The notes under the pieces: model-generated
Seen by the model: the letters and a program-made list of their open reading frames with translations, nothing else
The model's database searches: none
What the model was told of the DNA's origin: nothing
In this document: positions 33,893 through 43,187 of the stretch, piece by piece
How the letters are laid out: the number at the start of each line of letters is the position of its first letter
Position numbering within the stretch: the stretch's first letter is position 1
Source: HGM11416 sp034104345
GTDB taxonomy: Bacteria > Bacillota > Clostridia > Christensenellales > Borkfalkiaceae
Length of the DNA stretch: 64,000 nt
NCBI GenBank assembly: GCA_034104345.1
Contig: JAXEDY010000025.1
Span: forward strand, 43,803 to 107,802
Direction: 5' to 3'
Position numbers and translations under genes: made by a program

Positions 33893-36259
33893 ATGATAGA
33901 CGAACGCGTTCTTTACGTTTTAGAATACGACAAAATTTTAAAGTTTTGCGCCGAAAACGCCGTTTTAGACCTTTCGAAGCAAACGCTTAAAAATCAGAAA
34001 CCCACGACGGATTTATCTACAGCCGAGTTTTTGCTTAAAAAAACGAGCGAAGCGTTTAAACTTCTATATACCTACGGCGTAAGCGGCATACCGTTTTTCG
34101 ACGAGATTACCGACGAACTTGACCGGAGCGAGCGCGGCTCGACTCTTTCGCCGGCCGAACTTTTGAGAGTAGCAAGGCTTTTGTGTTCGTCGCGCATTGT
34201 TTACGATTCGATCGCCGAAGTTACCGACGACGAAATAACCGCATTGCGCGCCATATCCGAAAGCATATTTTTCGACAGATATTTAGAAAGCGAAATTAAA
34301 GAAAAAATTCTTTCAGACGACGCGATAAGCGATAACGCAAGCGAAAAATTGGCGGCGATACGCCGAAAAATTAAGCGGTTAAACGAACAAATCCGCGAAA
34401 AATTGATTTATTACGTTAAAAGCCAAAGCAAATATCTGCAAGACGGAATAGTTACGATGCGCGGCGACAGATACGTCGTTCCCGTAAAATCCGAATTTAA
34501 AGGGCAGATAAAAGGGCTTATTCACGATCAGTCGGCAAGCGGTTCCACGCTGTTCGTCGAGCCGGTCGAAGTTTTAGAGATGAACAACGACCTTAAAACC
34601 GCCGCTATCGAAGAGAAAATCGAAATCGAAAAAATTCTTTCTGAACTAACGCAAAAGGTCGGAGTTATAGCCGAAAGACTTAAAAACAACGTAAATTGTT
34701 TGACCGAACTCGACTGCGCGTATGCAAAAGCGATTTACGCCTATAACACGCACGGCAAAATGCCTATTTTAAACGAAAACGGCTATATCAACGTTATCGG
34801 CGGCAAGCACCCGCTTATCGACGAAAAAAAAGTCGTTCCCGTAAGTCTTTCGTTAGGTTCCGGCTATAATTATCTGCTTATAACGGGACCGAATACGGGC
34901 GGCAAAACGGTTACTATGAAACTTGCGGGGCTGTTTACGTTAATGGCTTCGAGCGGGTTTTATATTCCGACAACTGCAGAAAGCAATATTTCGGTATTCG
35001 ATAAGATTTTCTGCGATATCGGCGACGAACAAAGCATCGAGCAAAGCCTTTCGACCTTTTCGTCGCACATGAAAAACGTTATCGACGTAACGAACAGAGT
35101 TGATCAAAAAAGTCTTGTTCTGCTCGACGAAATCGGCGCGGGAACCGATCCCGAAGAAGGCAGCGCGATAGCAAGGGCAATTCTCGAATATCTCGTTGAA
35201 AAAGGCAGTTACGGCATTATAACCACGCACTATTCGGCGCTTAAAGAATACGCGTTTTCGGATAATCGCATTATGAACGCTTCGATGGATTTCGACGAAA
35301 CGACTTTTGCGCCGCTTTACCGACTTAATATCGGCATTGCGGGCAGTTCGAACGCAATAAAAATCGCCGCGGGGCTGGGGCTTAAACCCGAACTTATATC
35401 TTCGGCAAAAGAACTTTTAAGCGAAAACAAAGTTTCTTTCGAAAAAGTGCTTGAAGAAGCGCAAAAATCGCGCAAAGCAGCCGAAAAGCAGGTTGAAGAA
35501 TACGAAGCGATAAATAAAGAAAAAAAATTCGAACTCGACGCGTTGCTTTCGGAACGCGCAAAATTCGATAAAGAACGCGAAAAATTCTTTTTGAACGCTA
35601 AAATCGAAAGCCGCCGCATTATCAACGAAAGCCTTGAAGAAGCCGACGATTATATCAGGCAAATAAAAGAACTTTTCGATAAAGAAGAATTAAACGGCGG
35701 CGACCTTATCAAGGCGCGCACGTTGCGAAACAAACTCGAAGAGCAAAAATACAAGTTAGAAGCCGAAAGCGACGTGAATTTTTCGGATAAACCGTTCGAT
35801 TGCTCCAAAATAAAGGTTGGCGACAGGGTATTCGTAAATTCGATGAACGCAAACGGCATAGTTGTCGTTATAAACAAAAAGAAACAAACGTGCGAAATTA
35901 ACGTCGGCGAAATTCGAGTTTCTTCTAAATTTTCGGACCTTTATCAACCGCGAAAAGAAAAAAAAGAAAAAAACACCGCCGTTTCGGTGCGTATCGATCG
36001 TGCGAATTTTACCGCGCCCGAAACCCAGATTAACGTTATTGGCAAAAATACCGACGAAGCGTTAAAAGACGTTGAAGAATTTTTAGACCGAGCCGTCGTA
36101 AACAATTTAAACGAAGTGAAAATTATTCACGGCGTAGGTTTGAAAATATTAAGCAAAGCCATTCACGAATTTTTACGCAAAGATCCGCGCGTTGCCGAGT
36201 TTCGGTTCGGAAAATACGGCGAAGGCGAACACGGAGTAACTTTCGTAACGCTAAAATAA
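33893..36259 (+). CDS. mutS2: MutS2 family ATPase with a degenerate Smr domain
   Basis: A 788-residue protein with an N-terminal lever/core region, ATPase Walker A GPNTGGKTVTMKLAG (about 330), Walker B SLVLLDEIGAGTDPEEGSAIA, a long charged coiled coil (about 510-640) and a C-terminal Smr domain. MutS2 suppresses recombination and acts on branched DNA or collided ribosomes. The Smr nuclease motifs are altered: the LDLRG position reads INVIGK and HGKGTGALR reads HGVGLKILS. The ribosome site is GGAG, 7 nt before the ATG. Confidence 0.93.
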   Translation: MIDERVLYVLEYDKILKFCAENAVLDLSKQTLKNQKPTTDLSTAEFLLKKTSEAFKLLYTYGVSGIPFFDEITDELDRSERGSTLSPAELLRVARLLCSSRIVYDSIAEVTDDEITALRAISESIFFDRYLESEIKEKILSDDAISDNASEKLAAIRRKIKRLNEQIREKLIYYVKSQSKYLQDGIVTMRGDRYVVPVKSEFKGQIKGLIHDQSASGSTLFVEPVEVLEMNNDLKTAAIEEKIEIEKILSELTQKVGVIAERLKNNVNCLTELDCAYAKAIYAYNTHGKMPILNENGYINVIGGKHPLIDEKKVVPVSLSLGSGYNYLLITGPNTGGKTVTMKLAGLFTLMASSGFYIPTTAESNISVFDKIFCDIGDEQSIEQSLSTFSSHMKNVIDVTNRVDQKSLVLLDEIGAGTDPEEGSAIARAILEYLVEKGSYGIITTHYSALKEYAFSDNRIMNASMDFDETTFAPLYRLNIGIAGSSNAIKIAAGLGLKPELISSAKELLSENKVSFEKVLEEAQKSRKAAEKQVEEYEAINKEKKFELDALLSERAKFDKEREKFFLNAKIESRRIINESLEEADDYIRQIKELFDKEELNGGDLIKARTLRNKLEEQKYKLEAESDVNFSDKPFDCSKIKVGDRVFVNSMNANGIVVVINKKKQTCEINVGEIRVSSKFSDLYQPRKEKKEKNTAVSVRIDRANFTAPETQINVIGKNTDEALKDVEEFLDRAVVNNLNEVKIIHGVGLKILSKAIHEFLRKDPRVAEFRFGKYGEGEHGVTFVTLK

Positions 36260-36355
36260 CTTTTATTTTGAAAAAACGAACGCTTATATTACGAACTTTC
36301 GTTTTCGTAATTTTAACCAAAATATAAGATTATAACTTTATTTTTAAGGATTTTT

Positions 36356-36928
36356 ATGAGAGACGAACTATACGAGAACACAGCCGCGCCGCAAAACTTA
36401 AAAACGCAAAAAATATTTTATTACGTTTATAACGTTTTGTTTATTATTTGTTGCGTGGTGCTTGTTTTATGTTTTTTCTGCATCTTTCATCTGCCGATGC
36501 AGTTTATCCCGATGTTTCTGCTAATTGCGGCGTTTGCCGTGATTTTCGGCGGAACTTGCTTTTTCGTAAAGCGCAAACTGCTTTTATATTACGATTATAC
36601 TTACATTGGCGGCGAAGTGCGCATAATAAAGGTTATTAACGGAAAATTCCGCAAAAAATACATGATTTTTCCGTGCAAAGAAATTTATAAAGTAGGTATA
36701 GTGGGCAGCGAAACTTTTGAAAAGCTTTATTATACGCCCAACATAAAACGCAAAATTGCAACGCCTAACGGATTAGACGCAAAAAATCGACTTTATTATC
36801 TTGCTGTAAAAACCGGCGACGAAAACGCTCTCGTCGTTTTAGAATGTCAGGAAAAGTTTTTGTCGTATATAGTCGATTATTCGGGCAAATCCATAATCGA
36901 ACCCGATTACGGCAAAACTCAGGCATAA
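36356..36928 (+). CDS. Hypothetical membrane protein, two helices
   Basis: A 190-residue protein of unrecognised family. Two adjacent hydrophobic helices (about 22-44 and 50-72) are followed by a basic loop and a cytoplasmic-looking beta-rich domain (YIGGEVRIIKVINGKFRKKYMIFPCKEIYKVG). The helix pair plus a PH-like soluble domain is common in small bacterial membrane proteins. AAGGA precedes the ATG. It ends about 20 bp before the cysteine desulfurase, suggesting co-transcription. Confidence 0.7.
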   Translation: MRDELYENTAAPQNLKTQKIFYYVYNVLFIICCVVLVLCFFCIFHLPMQFIPMFLLIAAFAVIFGGTCFFVKRKLLLYYDYTYIGGEVRIIKVINGKFRKKYMIFPCKEIYKVGIVGSETFEKLYYTPNIKRKIATPNGLDAKNRLYYLAVKTGDENALVVLECQEKFLSYIVDYSGKSIIEPDYGKTQA

Positions 36929-36949
36929 AAATTGCTTTTTTATAAAAAA

Positions 36950-38083
36950 ATGGAAAAAATTTATCTCGATAACGCCGCCACGACTAAACCCGACGAAGAA
37001 TCGTTATCCGCGGCGATTGAATTTTTAAAAACAGACGGATTTTATAACCCGTCGGCATTATATAAAAGCGCGCGTAAAGTTAAAAACGTTGTTGAAGAAG
37101 CACGCAAAAAACTGCTTTCGTTTTTCCCATCGGGATACGACGCGGTTTTCACTTCGTGCGGAAGCGAAGCCGATGATATGGCGATTTTTTCGTTCGCAAG
37201 GCGCGGAAACGCCGTTACCGACGTAGGCGAACATGCCGCAGTTTTTAACACGTTTGCCGAACTTAAACAACGCGGCGTAGAAACCAGATTTGCCCCGCTT
37301 AACAAAAACGGGCAGGTCGACGCGCAAAAACTTATTGATCTTATCGACGAAAAAACCGCTTTCGTTTCTGTTATGCAGGTTAATAACGAAACGGGCGCGA
37401 TAAACGACGTAAACGCTATTTCGGCCGCCGTAAAGCACAAAAATCCGAACGTGATTTTTCATTGCGACGGAGTGCAGGGTTTTTTGAAATTGCCGCAAAA
37501 AATTTCGCAAAACGTAGATATTTATTGTATAAGCGCGCATAAAATCAAAGCTTTAAAAGGGCTTGGCGCAATAGTTTATAAAAAAAATTTGCCGCTAAAG
37601 CCGCTTATTTTAGGCGGCGGACAAGAAAAAAAATTGCGCAGCGGCACCGAAAACACTTTGGGTATCGACGTGTTTTTACGCGCGATGAATAAGTTTTTTA
37701 ACGTAGAAAAGAGTTATGAAAACGCAAAAAAACTTAAAGCCGCGTTCTTAAATCGGCTTGCTAATGAAATCGAAAGCGGCGTAATAATTCCGTTATCCGA
37801 CGAAAACTGTTCGCCGTATATCCTTTCGATTTCGGTAAAAGGCGTTAAAGCCGAAATTATGCAACGCGTTTTAGACGACGAAGGCGTTATAGTCGGAACG
37901 GGTTCGGCATGTTCGTCGAAAATAGGCGTTTCGCGCGTGATAAGCGCCTGCGTTTCGGATAAACTTATCGCCGAAGGCGCGTTAAGAATAAGTTTTTCGT
38001 TCGATACTTCAGAAGCCGAGGTGATTTTAGCAGCCGATAAAATTTCGGCTTGCGCAAAAAGACTTAAAGCCGCGCTTAAATAA
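36950..38083 (+). CDS. Cysteine desulfurase (NifS/IscS-like)
   Basis: A 377-residue PLP enzyme releasing sulfur from cysteine. It opens MEKIYLDNAATTKPDEES and shows the cofactor lysine in YCISAHKIKALKGLGAIVY, a substrate loop GGQEKKLRSGTENT and the persulfide Cys in GTGSACSSKIG. The ATG at 36950 fits the family start; the TTG at 36932 adds six residues. Since thiI follows directly, it probably supplies sulfur for tRNA 4-thiouridine (the NifZ-ThiI pairing of Bacillus). Confidence 0.92.
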   Translation: MEKIYLDNAATTKPDEESLSAAIEFLKTDGFYNPSALYKSARKVKNVVEEARKKLLSFFPSGYDAVFTSCGSEADDMAIFSFARRGNAVTDVGEHAAVFNTFAELKQRGVETRFAPLNKNGQVDAQKLIDLIDEKTAFVSVMQVNNETGAINDVNAISAAVKHKNPNVIFHCDGVQGFLKLPQKISQNVDIYCISAHKIKALKGLGAIVYKKNLPLKPLILGGGQEKKLRSGTENTLGIDVFLRAMNKFFNVEKSYENAKKLKAAFLNRLANEIESGVIIPLSDENCSPYILSISVKGVKAEIMQRVLDDEGVIVGTGSACSSKIGVSRVISACVSDKLIAEGALRISFSFDTSEAEVILAADKISACAKRLKAALK

Positions 38084-38162
38084 TAAATTATTTAAAATAT
38101 AAACAAAAATTACGCGAAATTACTCGCCAAGGCTTTTTAACTAAAAATAAAAAGGAAAAAAC

Positions 38163-39320
38163 ATGAACAAAATTATTATCGTAAGATATTGCGAAATACA
38201 TTTAAAAGGCAAAAATCGCGGATATTTCGAACGTATGTTATTCGACAACATCCGCCGCGCACTTGAAAATTTAAACTGCAAACCTGTGCGAATTCCCGCA
38301 CGATATTTAATTGAAAATTTCGACGAAGCCGACGAAGCCGAAATAATTTCGCGCCTTCAGAAAGTCGGGGGAGTTCATTCGATTAGCCCCGCTATTTTAG
38401 TTGAAAACGACAAAGATAAAATCTACGAAATTGCGCTTTCGTTGTGCAAAGGCAAAATCGGCACGTTTAAGGTCGAAACCAATCGAGCCGACAAAACTTT
38501 TCCCATACATTCGATCGACTTATCGCGCGATTTGGGCGGGGAAATTTTAAAAAGGTATGCTCCTGCACTTTCAGTAAACGTTAAAAATCCCGATTTTACG
38601 GTTAATATCGATATACGCGAAAGCGGCGACACGCTTATTTACACCGACGTTTTAAAAGGCATCGGCGGCATGCCGGTGGGCTCGGCGGGGTGCGGACTTT
38701 TACTTTTGTCGGGCGGAATAGACAGCCCCGTCGCCGGTTATATGATGACCAAGCGCGGAATGCGCCTTAAAGCTCTGCATTTCCACAGTTATCCGTATAC
38801 GAGCGACGACGCAAAACAAAAAGTTATTTCGCTTGCCGAAAAACTTTCGGTTTACAGCGGCGGTATAGATATGTTCGTGGTGAGCGTTACGCATATTCAG
38901 GAAGCCATTCACGAAAAATGCCCCGAAGAACTTATGATTACGATTTTGCGCCGCTTTATGATGCGACTCGCGCAGATTATCGCCGAAAAAAACGGCGCGC
39001 AGGCGATTATTACGGGCGAAAGTTTAGGTCAAGTCGCAAGCCAGACGATAGAAAGCATTACCACTTCGAACGCAGTCGTTACGCTTCCCGTATTTCGTCC
39101 GCTTATCGCGTTCGATAAGCTCGACATTATCGACGTAGCGCGCAAAATCGATACCTACGAAACTTCGATTTTGCCGTTTGAAGACTGTTGCACGGTGTTT
39201 TTACCTCGTTTTCCCGCAATTAAACCAAAACTTGAAAAGGTTGAACACTTCGAAAAGGCGTTAGACGTAGACGCGCTTATATCGGAAGCGCTTGCAAACA
39301 TAGAAAAAATTAAAATTTAA
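38163..39320 (+). CDS. thiI: tRNA 4-thiouridine synthase ThiI
   Basis: A 385-residue enzyme adding sulfur to U8 of tRNA. An N-terminal ferredoxin-like part (IIIVRYCEIHLKGKNRGYFE) and a THUMP domain precede the PP-loop LLLLSGGIDSPVAGYMMTKRG near residue 180. GESLGQVASQTIES and FEDCCTVFLP complete the family pattern. There is no C-terminal rhodanese domain, as usual in Gram-positives, so sulfur comes from the neighbouring desulfurase. AAAGGA precedes the ATG. Confidence 0.96.
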   Translation: MNKIIIVRYCEIHLKGKNRGYFERMLFDNIRRALENLNCKPVRIPARYLIENFDEADEAEIISRLQKVGGVHSISPAILVENDKDKIYEIALSLCKGKIGTFKVETNRADKTFPIHSIDLSRDLGGEILKRYAPALSVNVKNPDFTVNIDIRESGDTLIYTDVLKGIGGMPVGSAGCGLLLLSGGIDSPVAGYMMTKRGMRLKALHFHSYPYTSDDAKQKVISLAEKLSVYSGGIDMFVVSVTHIQEAIHEKCPEELMITILRRFMMRLAQIIAEKNGAQAIITGESLGQVASQTIESITTSNAVVTLPVFRPLIAFDKLDIIDVARKIDTYETSILPFEDCCTVFLPRFPAIKPKLEKVEHFEKALDVDALISEALANIEKIKI

Positions 39321-39456
39321 CACAATATAAAGATTAAATAGTAAAAACAGAGCGAATTATTATTGACGAAAAAAACCTAAATTAAAAAAGATTGCTTACC
39401 ATACAAGATGTTTCATTTTCGAAAATTACATAACGATGGAATGGGAAAAGTGTGTT

Positions 39457-39894
39457 ATGAAATTAAGGAAGTTTACAATTAACGACATTAAAGTTTTAAA
39501 AAAATATAAATATCCCCAAAAAAGCGAACTCGAAATTTTAAAGCTTATCGACGAATGGAACCGCGGCAATGCGAGCGGAAGATATTTTGAAATGTTTTCG
39601 ATCGTGAAAGGAAACGTTCTGGTCGGCGATTTTTCGCTTTTCGAATACGAACCGTATTGCGTAAGTTGTGCCGTAGAAATTTTCGAGCCGTTTAAGCGCA
39701 ACGGTTACGCCGCGTTCGCCATAAAAACAGGGCTTGAACTTGCGAAAAATCGCGGATATGAAAGCGCCGTAGCACAGGTTTTTAAAAATAACGCCGAAGC
39801 GTTGGAACTGTTTAAAAGTTGCGGATTCGAACCGGTAGGCGAGTTTATAAACCCGCACGGACACGCCGTTTTCACTCTTAAAAAATTTATTTAA
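39457..39894 (+). CDS. GNAT-family N-acetyltransferase
   Basis: A 145-residue acetyltransferase. The acetyl-CoA region reads VEIFEPFKRNGYAAFAIKTGLELAKNRGYESAVAQVFKNNAEALELFKSCGFEPVGEF, with a shortened version of the usual R-x-x-G-x-G turn. The substrate is unknown. The ATG at 39457 is preferred (GGGA about 11 bp upstream, family start at KLRKFTINDI); an ATG at 39436 adds seven residues with no ribosome site. Confidence 0.85.
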   Translation: MKLRKFTINDIKVLKKYKYPQKSELEILKLIDEWNRGNASGRYFEMFSIVKGNVLVGDFSLFEYEPYCVSCAVEIFEPFKRNGYAAFAIKTGLELAKNRGYESAVAQVFKNNAEALELFKSCGFEPVGEFINPHGHAVFTLKKFI

Positions 39895-40021
39895 TTTTTA
39901 GCAAAAAGATTGTTTCAAAAATGCTTTTCTTTTTTTCGGTATTAAAACGCGAATTTCTGCAAATAATTATATTGCCGCGGCAAACGCCGTGCGATTAAAA
40001 TTTTTTTTAAGGAGCGTTTTT

Positions 40022-40132
40022 ATGAAAAAGACCAAAAAGAAAGAAAAAATTAAAAAATTAGACGATAAGTCATACGGCGAATATATTTCTGCTTTAAAAG
40101 AAGAAGTTCCGCTTGACGGATATAAAGAATAA
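40022..40132 (+). CDS. Small 36-residue protein
   Basis: An ATG-to-TAA frame with a very good ribosome site (AAGGAG, 8 nt upstream). The peptide is lysine-rich at the start (MKKTKKKEKIKKLDDKSYGE) and acidic at the end. No family is recognised. It stands alone between an acetyltransferase and a terminator, and its codons resemble those of the neighbours, so it is probably a real small gene. Confidence 0.65.
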   Translation: MKKTKKKEKIKKLDDKSYGEYISALKEEVPLDGYKE

Positions 40133-40203
40133 ATAAAATTAAAAATTATTTACTAAAAAACAAAAGCGCGTTAAAAACGACAACTTTTTCGTTTTTATCG
40201 TAT

Positions 40204-40246
40204 AAAAAAGCACGCAATCACGACTTAGCCGATTGGGTGCTTTTTT
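40204..40246. terminator. Bidirectional terminator
   Basis: AGCACGCAATC (from 40209) pairs with GATTGGGTGCT (to 40241), with one G-G mismatch, flanked by A6 and T6. It can end the rightward small gene and the leftward hflX. Confidence 0.85.
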
Positions 40247-40260
40247 GTGTATTTTTTTAT

Positions 40261-41478
40261 TTAATTATATGCCAAAAAGCGTGCAAATTTTGCTGCGTTT
40301 TCGCGTTTTGCCGTTAGTTTTACGTTTGCGCCGTTATCGCAATAATTCATTTCACACGATTCGGCGTAATTTTTTAGCGACATAAACTCGCTTAATTTTT
40401 CAAACGGCACGAAAAATTCAAGTTTTTTAAAATAGTCGCTTAAAACCGCTTTAATTTTATTTATTAGTCCGTCGAACCCTTTTTTATACAAGGCGGATAT
40501 AAAAACCGAGTCATTCGGAAAAGCCGAAAAATCTTTTACGTTTTCGCATTTGTTAAACACGATAACGCGCGGTGCGGTTGCGTTTAATTCGTCGAGCATA
40601 TCTATAGTGGTTTTTAATTGAGTTTCCCAGTCGTTTTCGGCGTCGCATACGATAAGATCTAGATCGGCGTACGCCGCCGTTTCGAGCGTCGATTTAAACG
40701 CTTCGATAAGAGACGTGGGAACGTTTTTAATAAAACCGACGGTATCTGCAAGTATTATCGTGTATTCGCCGAGATTGAATTTTCTTAAAGTGGGGTCGAG
40801 CGTTGCGAACAACTTGTTTTCGGATAAAACTTCGCTGCCCGTAAGCGCGTTTAAAAGGGTAGATTTGCCTGTATTGGTATAGCCGACCAAAGCGACCGAA
40901 AGCGCGTTATTCTTTTTTCGGAGTTCAAGTTGAACACCACGCCGTGTTTTTAATTCTTCGAGACTGTTTTCGAGATAATTGATTCTTCGCCGTATGTGAC
41001 GGCGGTCGGTTTCGAGTTTGCTTTCCCCCGGGCCGCGGGTTCCTATGCCGCCGCCGAGTCTTGAAAGCGCTTCGCCTTTGCCTTTTAAGCGAGGGTAAAT
41101 GTATTTAAGTTGAGCAAGTTCGACCTGAATTTTACCTTCGGCAGATTTTGCGCTTAATGCAAAAATATCTAAAATAAGGGTAGTTCGGTCGATTACTTTT
41201 AAACCGCCCAACGCTTCGGACATGTTGATTGTTTGCGACGGGGTAAGTTCGCCGTCGAAAGCGACCGTTTCGACTTCGGCTTCCAAGCAATAGTTTTTTA
41301 TTTCTTCGAGTTTGCCTTTACCTATAAAAGTGGCGGGAACTATTTTTGTGATTTTGCAGTTTTCAAAGCCTGTTATTTCGGCTCCCGCGGTTTTTAAAAG
41401 TGATTGAAATTCGGCAAGTCTTAAATCGTAATCGTCGTTTTTATTAAAGGTGGGTATTATTACGAAGGTTTTTTCCAT
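40261..41478 (-). CDS. hflX: GTPase HflX
   Basis: A 405-residue ribosome-associated GTPase that splits stalled or hibernating ribosomes. The N-terminal domain (IGKGKLEEIKNYCLEAEVETVAFDGELTPSQ) and the glycine-rich RLGGGIGTRGPGESKLETDRRHIRRRI linker are typical. The G domain shows GYTNTGKSTLLNAL (G1), ADTVGFI (G3) and FNKCE (G4), followed by a short C-terminal domain. It is downstream of the tyrosine recombinase on the same strand, 75 bp away. Confidence 0.96.
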   Translation of the reverse strand: MEKTFVIIPTFNKNDDYDLRLAEFQSLLKTAGAEITGFENCKITKIVPATFIGKGKLEEIKNYCLEAEVETVAFDGELTPSQTINMSEALGGLKVIDRTTLILDIFALSAKSAEGKIQVELAQLKYIYPRLKGKGEALSRLGGGIGTRGPGESKLETDRRHIRRRINYLENSLEELKTRRGVQLELRKKNNALSVALVGYTNTGKSTLLNALTGSEVLSENKLFATLDPTLRKFNLGEYTIILADTVGFIKNVPTSLIEAFKSTLETAAYADLDLIVCDAENDWETQLKTTIDMLDELNATAPRVIVFNKCENVKDFSAFPNDSVFISALYKKGFDGLINKIKAVLSDYFKKLEFFVPFEKLSEFMSLKNYAESCEMNYCDNGANVKLTAKRENAAKFARFLAYN

Positions 41479-41553
41479 ATTTAAATTTTTGTATATAAAA
41501 TGCGTTATTTTTGAGATTATTATGTGTAACGTAATTTATTTTTAACGTTTATT

Positions 41554-42609
41554 TCAATCGGTGTTGTCGCGTAATTTAACGTGTTTTATCGCTCCGCGCC
41601 TAATGTCTTCGCTCATAGCGGCATAATGCTTCTTCGTCGTGTTTATGTCGCTGTGGCCTAAAAAGTCGGCAACGACGTAAATGTCGCCGGTTTCACGGTA
41701 AAGGTTGGTGCCGAAAGTGCTTCTTAACTTATGCGGCGTTATTTTTTTAAGCGGCGAAACGATTTTAGCGTATTTTTCAACCATTATCTGCACGTTCCTA
41801 ACGCTTATACGTTTATTTCTTATCGACAAAAACATTGCTTTCTCGTTTTTGTCCAAATTTTTTATGTTATCGCGGTAATCGAGCCAGTTTAAAAGGGCGT
41901 TTTTAACTTCTTCGTTAAAATATAAAATCGTTCTATTGCCGCCTTTGCGGGTAACTATGAAACTGTCAGAATCGAAAAACACGTCGTCGACGTTAAGCCC
42001 GACAAGTTCGCTTATACGAATTCCGGTACCCAAAAACAGGGTAATTATGGCTACGTCGCGTATTTTCGTGTTTTCGTGATAGGATTTTTGCCGTTTTGAA
42101 AGTCCGTCGGCACTTTCGGCAGTGTTTATAAGGTCGGCAACTTCGTTAACGTCTAACCGAATAATCTCTTTATCGTGAATTTTGGGCGTTTTTATTTTAG
42201 CCGCAGTATTTGCAGGCAGTTTATCTTTGTTGAAAAAATACTTATAAAACGCGCGCAGCGACGAAAGTTTGCGCTGTTTTGCTTTATCGTTGCACGAAAG
42301 TTTTTTACCGTCGTGAACGTAATTAGATAAATAACTCAAATATTGTTCGAGCCGCGAACTGTCGATTTTTTCGATGTCTTTAAGCGTAAGTTCTTGCAGC
42401 GTTTTGTTTAGATAAACTTTTTTACATAAAAAATCGAAAAAAATGCGTAAATCCGTCGCATAGTTAAGCCTTGTAAGGGGCGACGTATTGTTTTCGATTC
42501 CTACAAAAAATTCGCTCAAAAAGTCGGGCGATTCGTTTAAAATTTCCTCTAATCGGGTTAAACAACTTATTTTTCTGTTTTCGTAAAAACTGTTTTTTTC
42601 GTTTTTCAT
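41554..42609 (-). CDS. Tyrosine recombinase (XerC/XerD-type)
   Basis: A 351-residue site-specific recombinase. A SAM-like core-binding domain (about 24-125) precedes the catalytic domain with Arg198 (GTGIRISELVGL), Lys222 in the beta-hairpin (VTRKGGNR), His293 and Arg296 (HKLRSTFG), His319 (LGHSDINTT) and Tyr329. All catalytic residues are present. It could be a chromosomal Xer protein or an orphan integrase; no phage genes are nearby. The ATG at 42609 fits the family start, but no ribosome site is visible; the frame continues 59 codons upstream through AT-rich DNA that looks non-coding. Confidence 0.88.
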   Translation of the reverse strand: MKNEKNSFYENRKISCLTRLEEILNESPDFLSEFFVGIENNTSPLTRLNYATDLRIFFDFLCKKVYLNKTLQELTLKDIEKIDSSRLEQYLSYLSNYVHDGKKLSCNDKAKQRKLSSLRAFYKYFFNKDKLPANTAAKIKTPKIHDKEIIRLDVNEVADLINTAESADGLSKRQKSYHENTKIRDVAIITLFLGTGIRISELVGLNVDDVFFDSDSFIVTRKGGNRTILYFNEEVKNALLNWLDYRDNIKNLDKNEKAMFLSIRNKRISVRNVQIMVEKYAKIVSPLKKITPHKLRSTFGTNLYRETGDIYVVADFLGHSDINTTKKHYAAMSEDIRRGAIKHVKLRDNTD

Positions 42610-42755
42610 AAGACAATGTAAATAACGTGTAAATGAATTTAATAAAAAAATGTGAATATAGTTGGTAAAAAATAAGACGCAAAAAACATAAATTGTAAGA
42701 TTTCGGCAGGTTTTGATTAAAAAAATAAAAGGGCGAGCAATATTAAATAACATTA

Positions 42756-42791
42756 TATGATTGCGTAAAAGACAACTTTTGCGCAATCATA
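42756..42791. repeat. 36-bp near-perfect palindrome upstream of the recombinase
   Basis: TATGATTGCGTAAAAG (42756-42771) and CTTTTGCGCAATCATA (42776-42791) are inverted with 15 of 16 positions matching and a 4-bp spacer (ACAA). A minus-strand TATAAT overlaps the left arm (42752-42757) and a plus-strand TATAAT lies just right of it (42796-42801). The 578-bp region 42610-43187 has no gene; it contains this palindrome, one further arm copy and a promoter. Confidence 0.85.
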
Positions 42792-42919
42792 CTATTATAA
42801 TTAACGATAAATCAAAGCAAATGCAAAAAATCATAAATTTTTAATAAATCCGTTTTGTTTAGATAAATTTTTTATCTTTTTATATTTTAACAAATTTAAT
42901 TTTTTTTGTCAACGTATTT

Positions 42920-42934
42920 TATGATTGCGTAAAA
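42920..42934 (+). repeat. Third copy of the palindrome arm
   Basis: TATGATTGCGTAAAA is identical to the first 15 bases of the left arm of the palindrome at 42756, in the same orientation. Confidence 0.8.
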
Positions 42935-43115
42935 TTTTAAAAAACACGAAATCATTTTTTTGCTTAGTTTTTGCTTTTTTAAAACGCATTGTAATAGAAT
43001 AATTTGTGATTTTTCGCTGTTTTTTGGTAATTTTTTCACATCTTACGGCTGATTTTGTCGATTTTTATATAAAAGCGGCTTTTTTTAATCAATTTGTAAA
43101 TGCATAAATATTAAA

Positions 43116-43144
43116 TTGACATTATGCTTTGTTAGTGTTATAAT
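43116..43144 (+). promoter_or_regulatory. Perfect-consensus sigma-A promoter
   Basis: TTGACA (43116-43121), 17 bp, TATAAT (43139-43144), about 35 bp before the PadR-like gene. Confidence 0.92.
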
Positions 43145-43187
43145 TACTTTGTAAAATGTAAAATTCCTATATAATTAAGGAGATTTT

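Noticed and set aside
42610..42786. 59-codon N-terminal extension of the tyrosine recombinase
   Set aside because: The added residues are hydrophobic and AT-driven, include the palindrome, and do not fit the family start; the ATG at 42609 is preferred.
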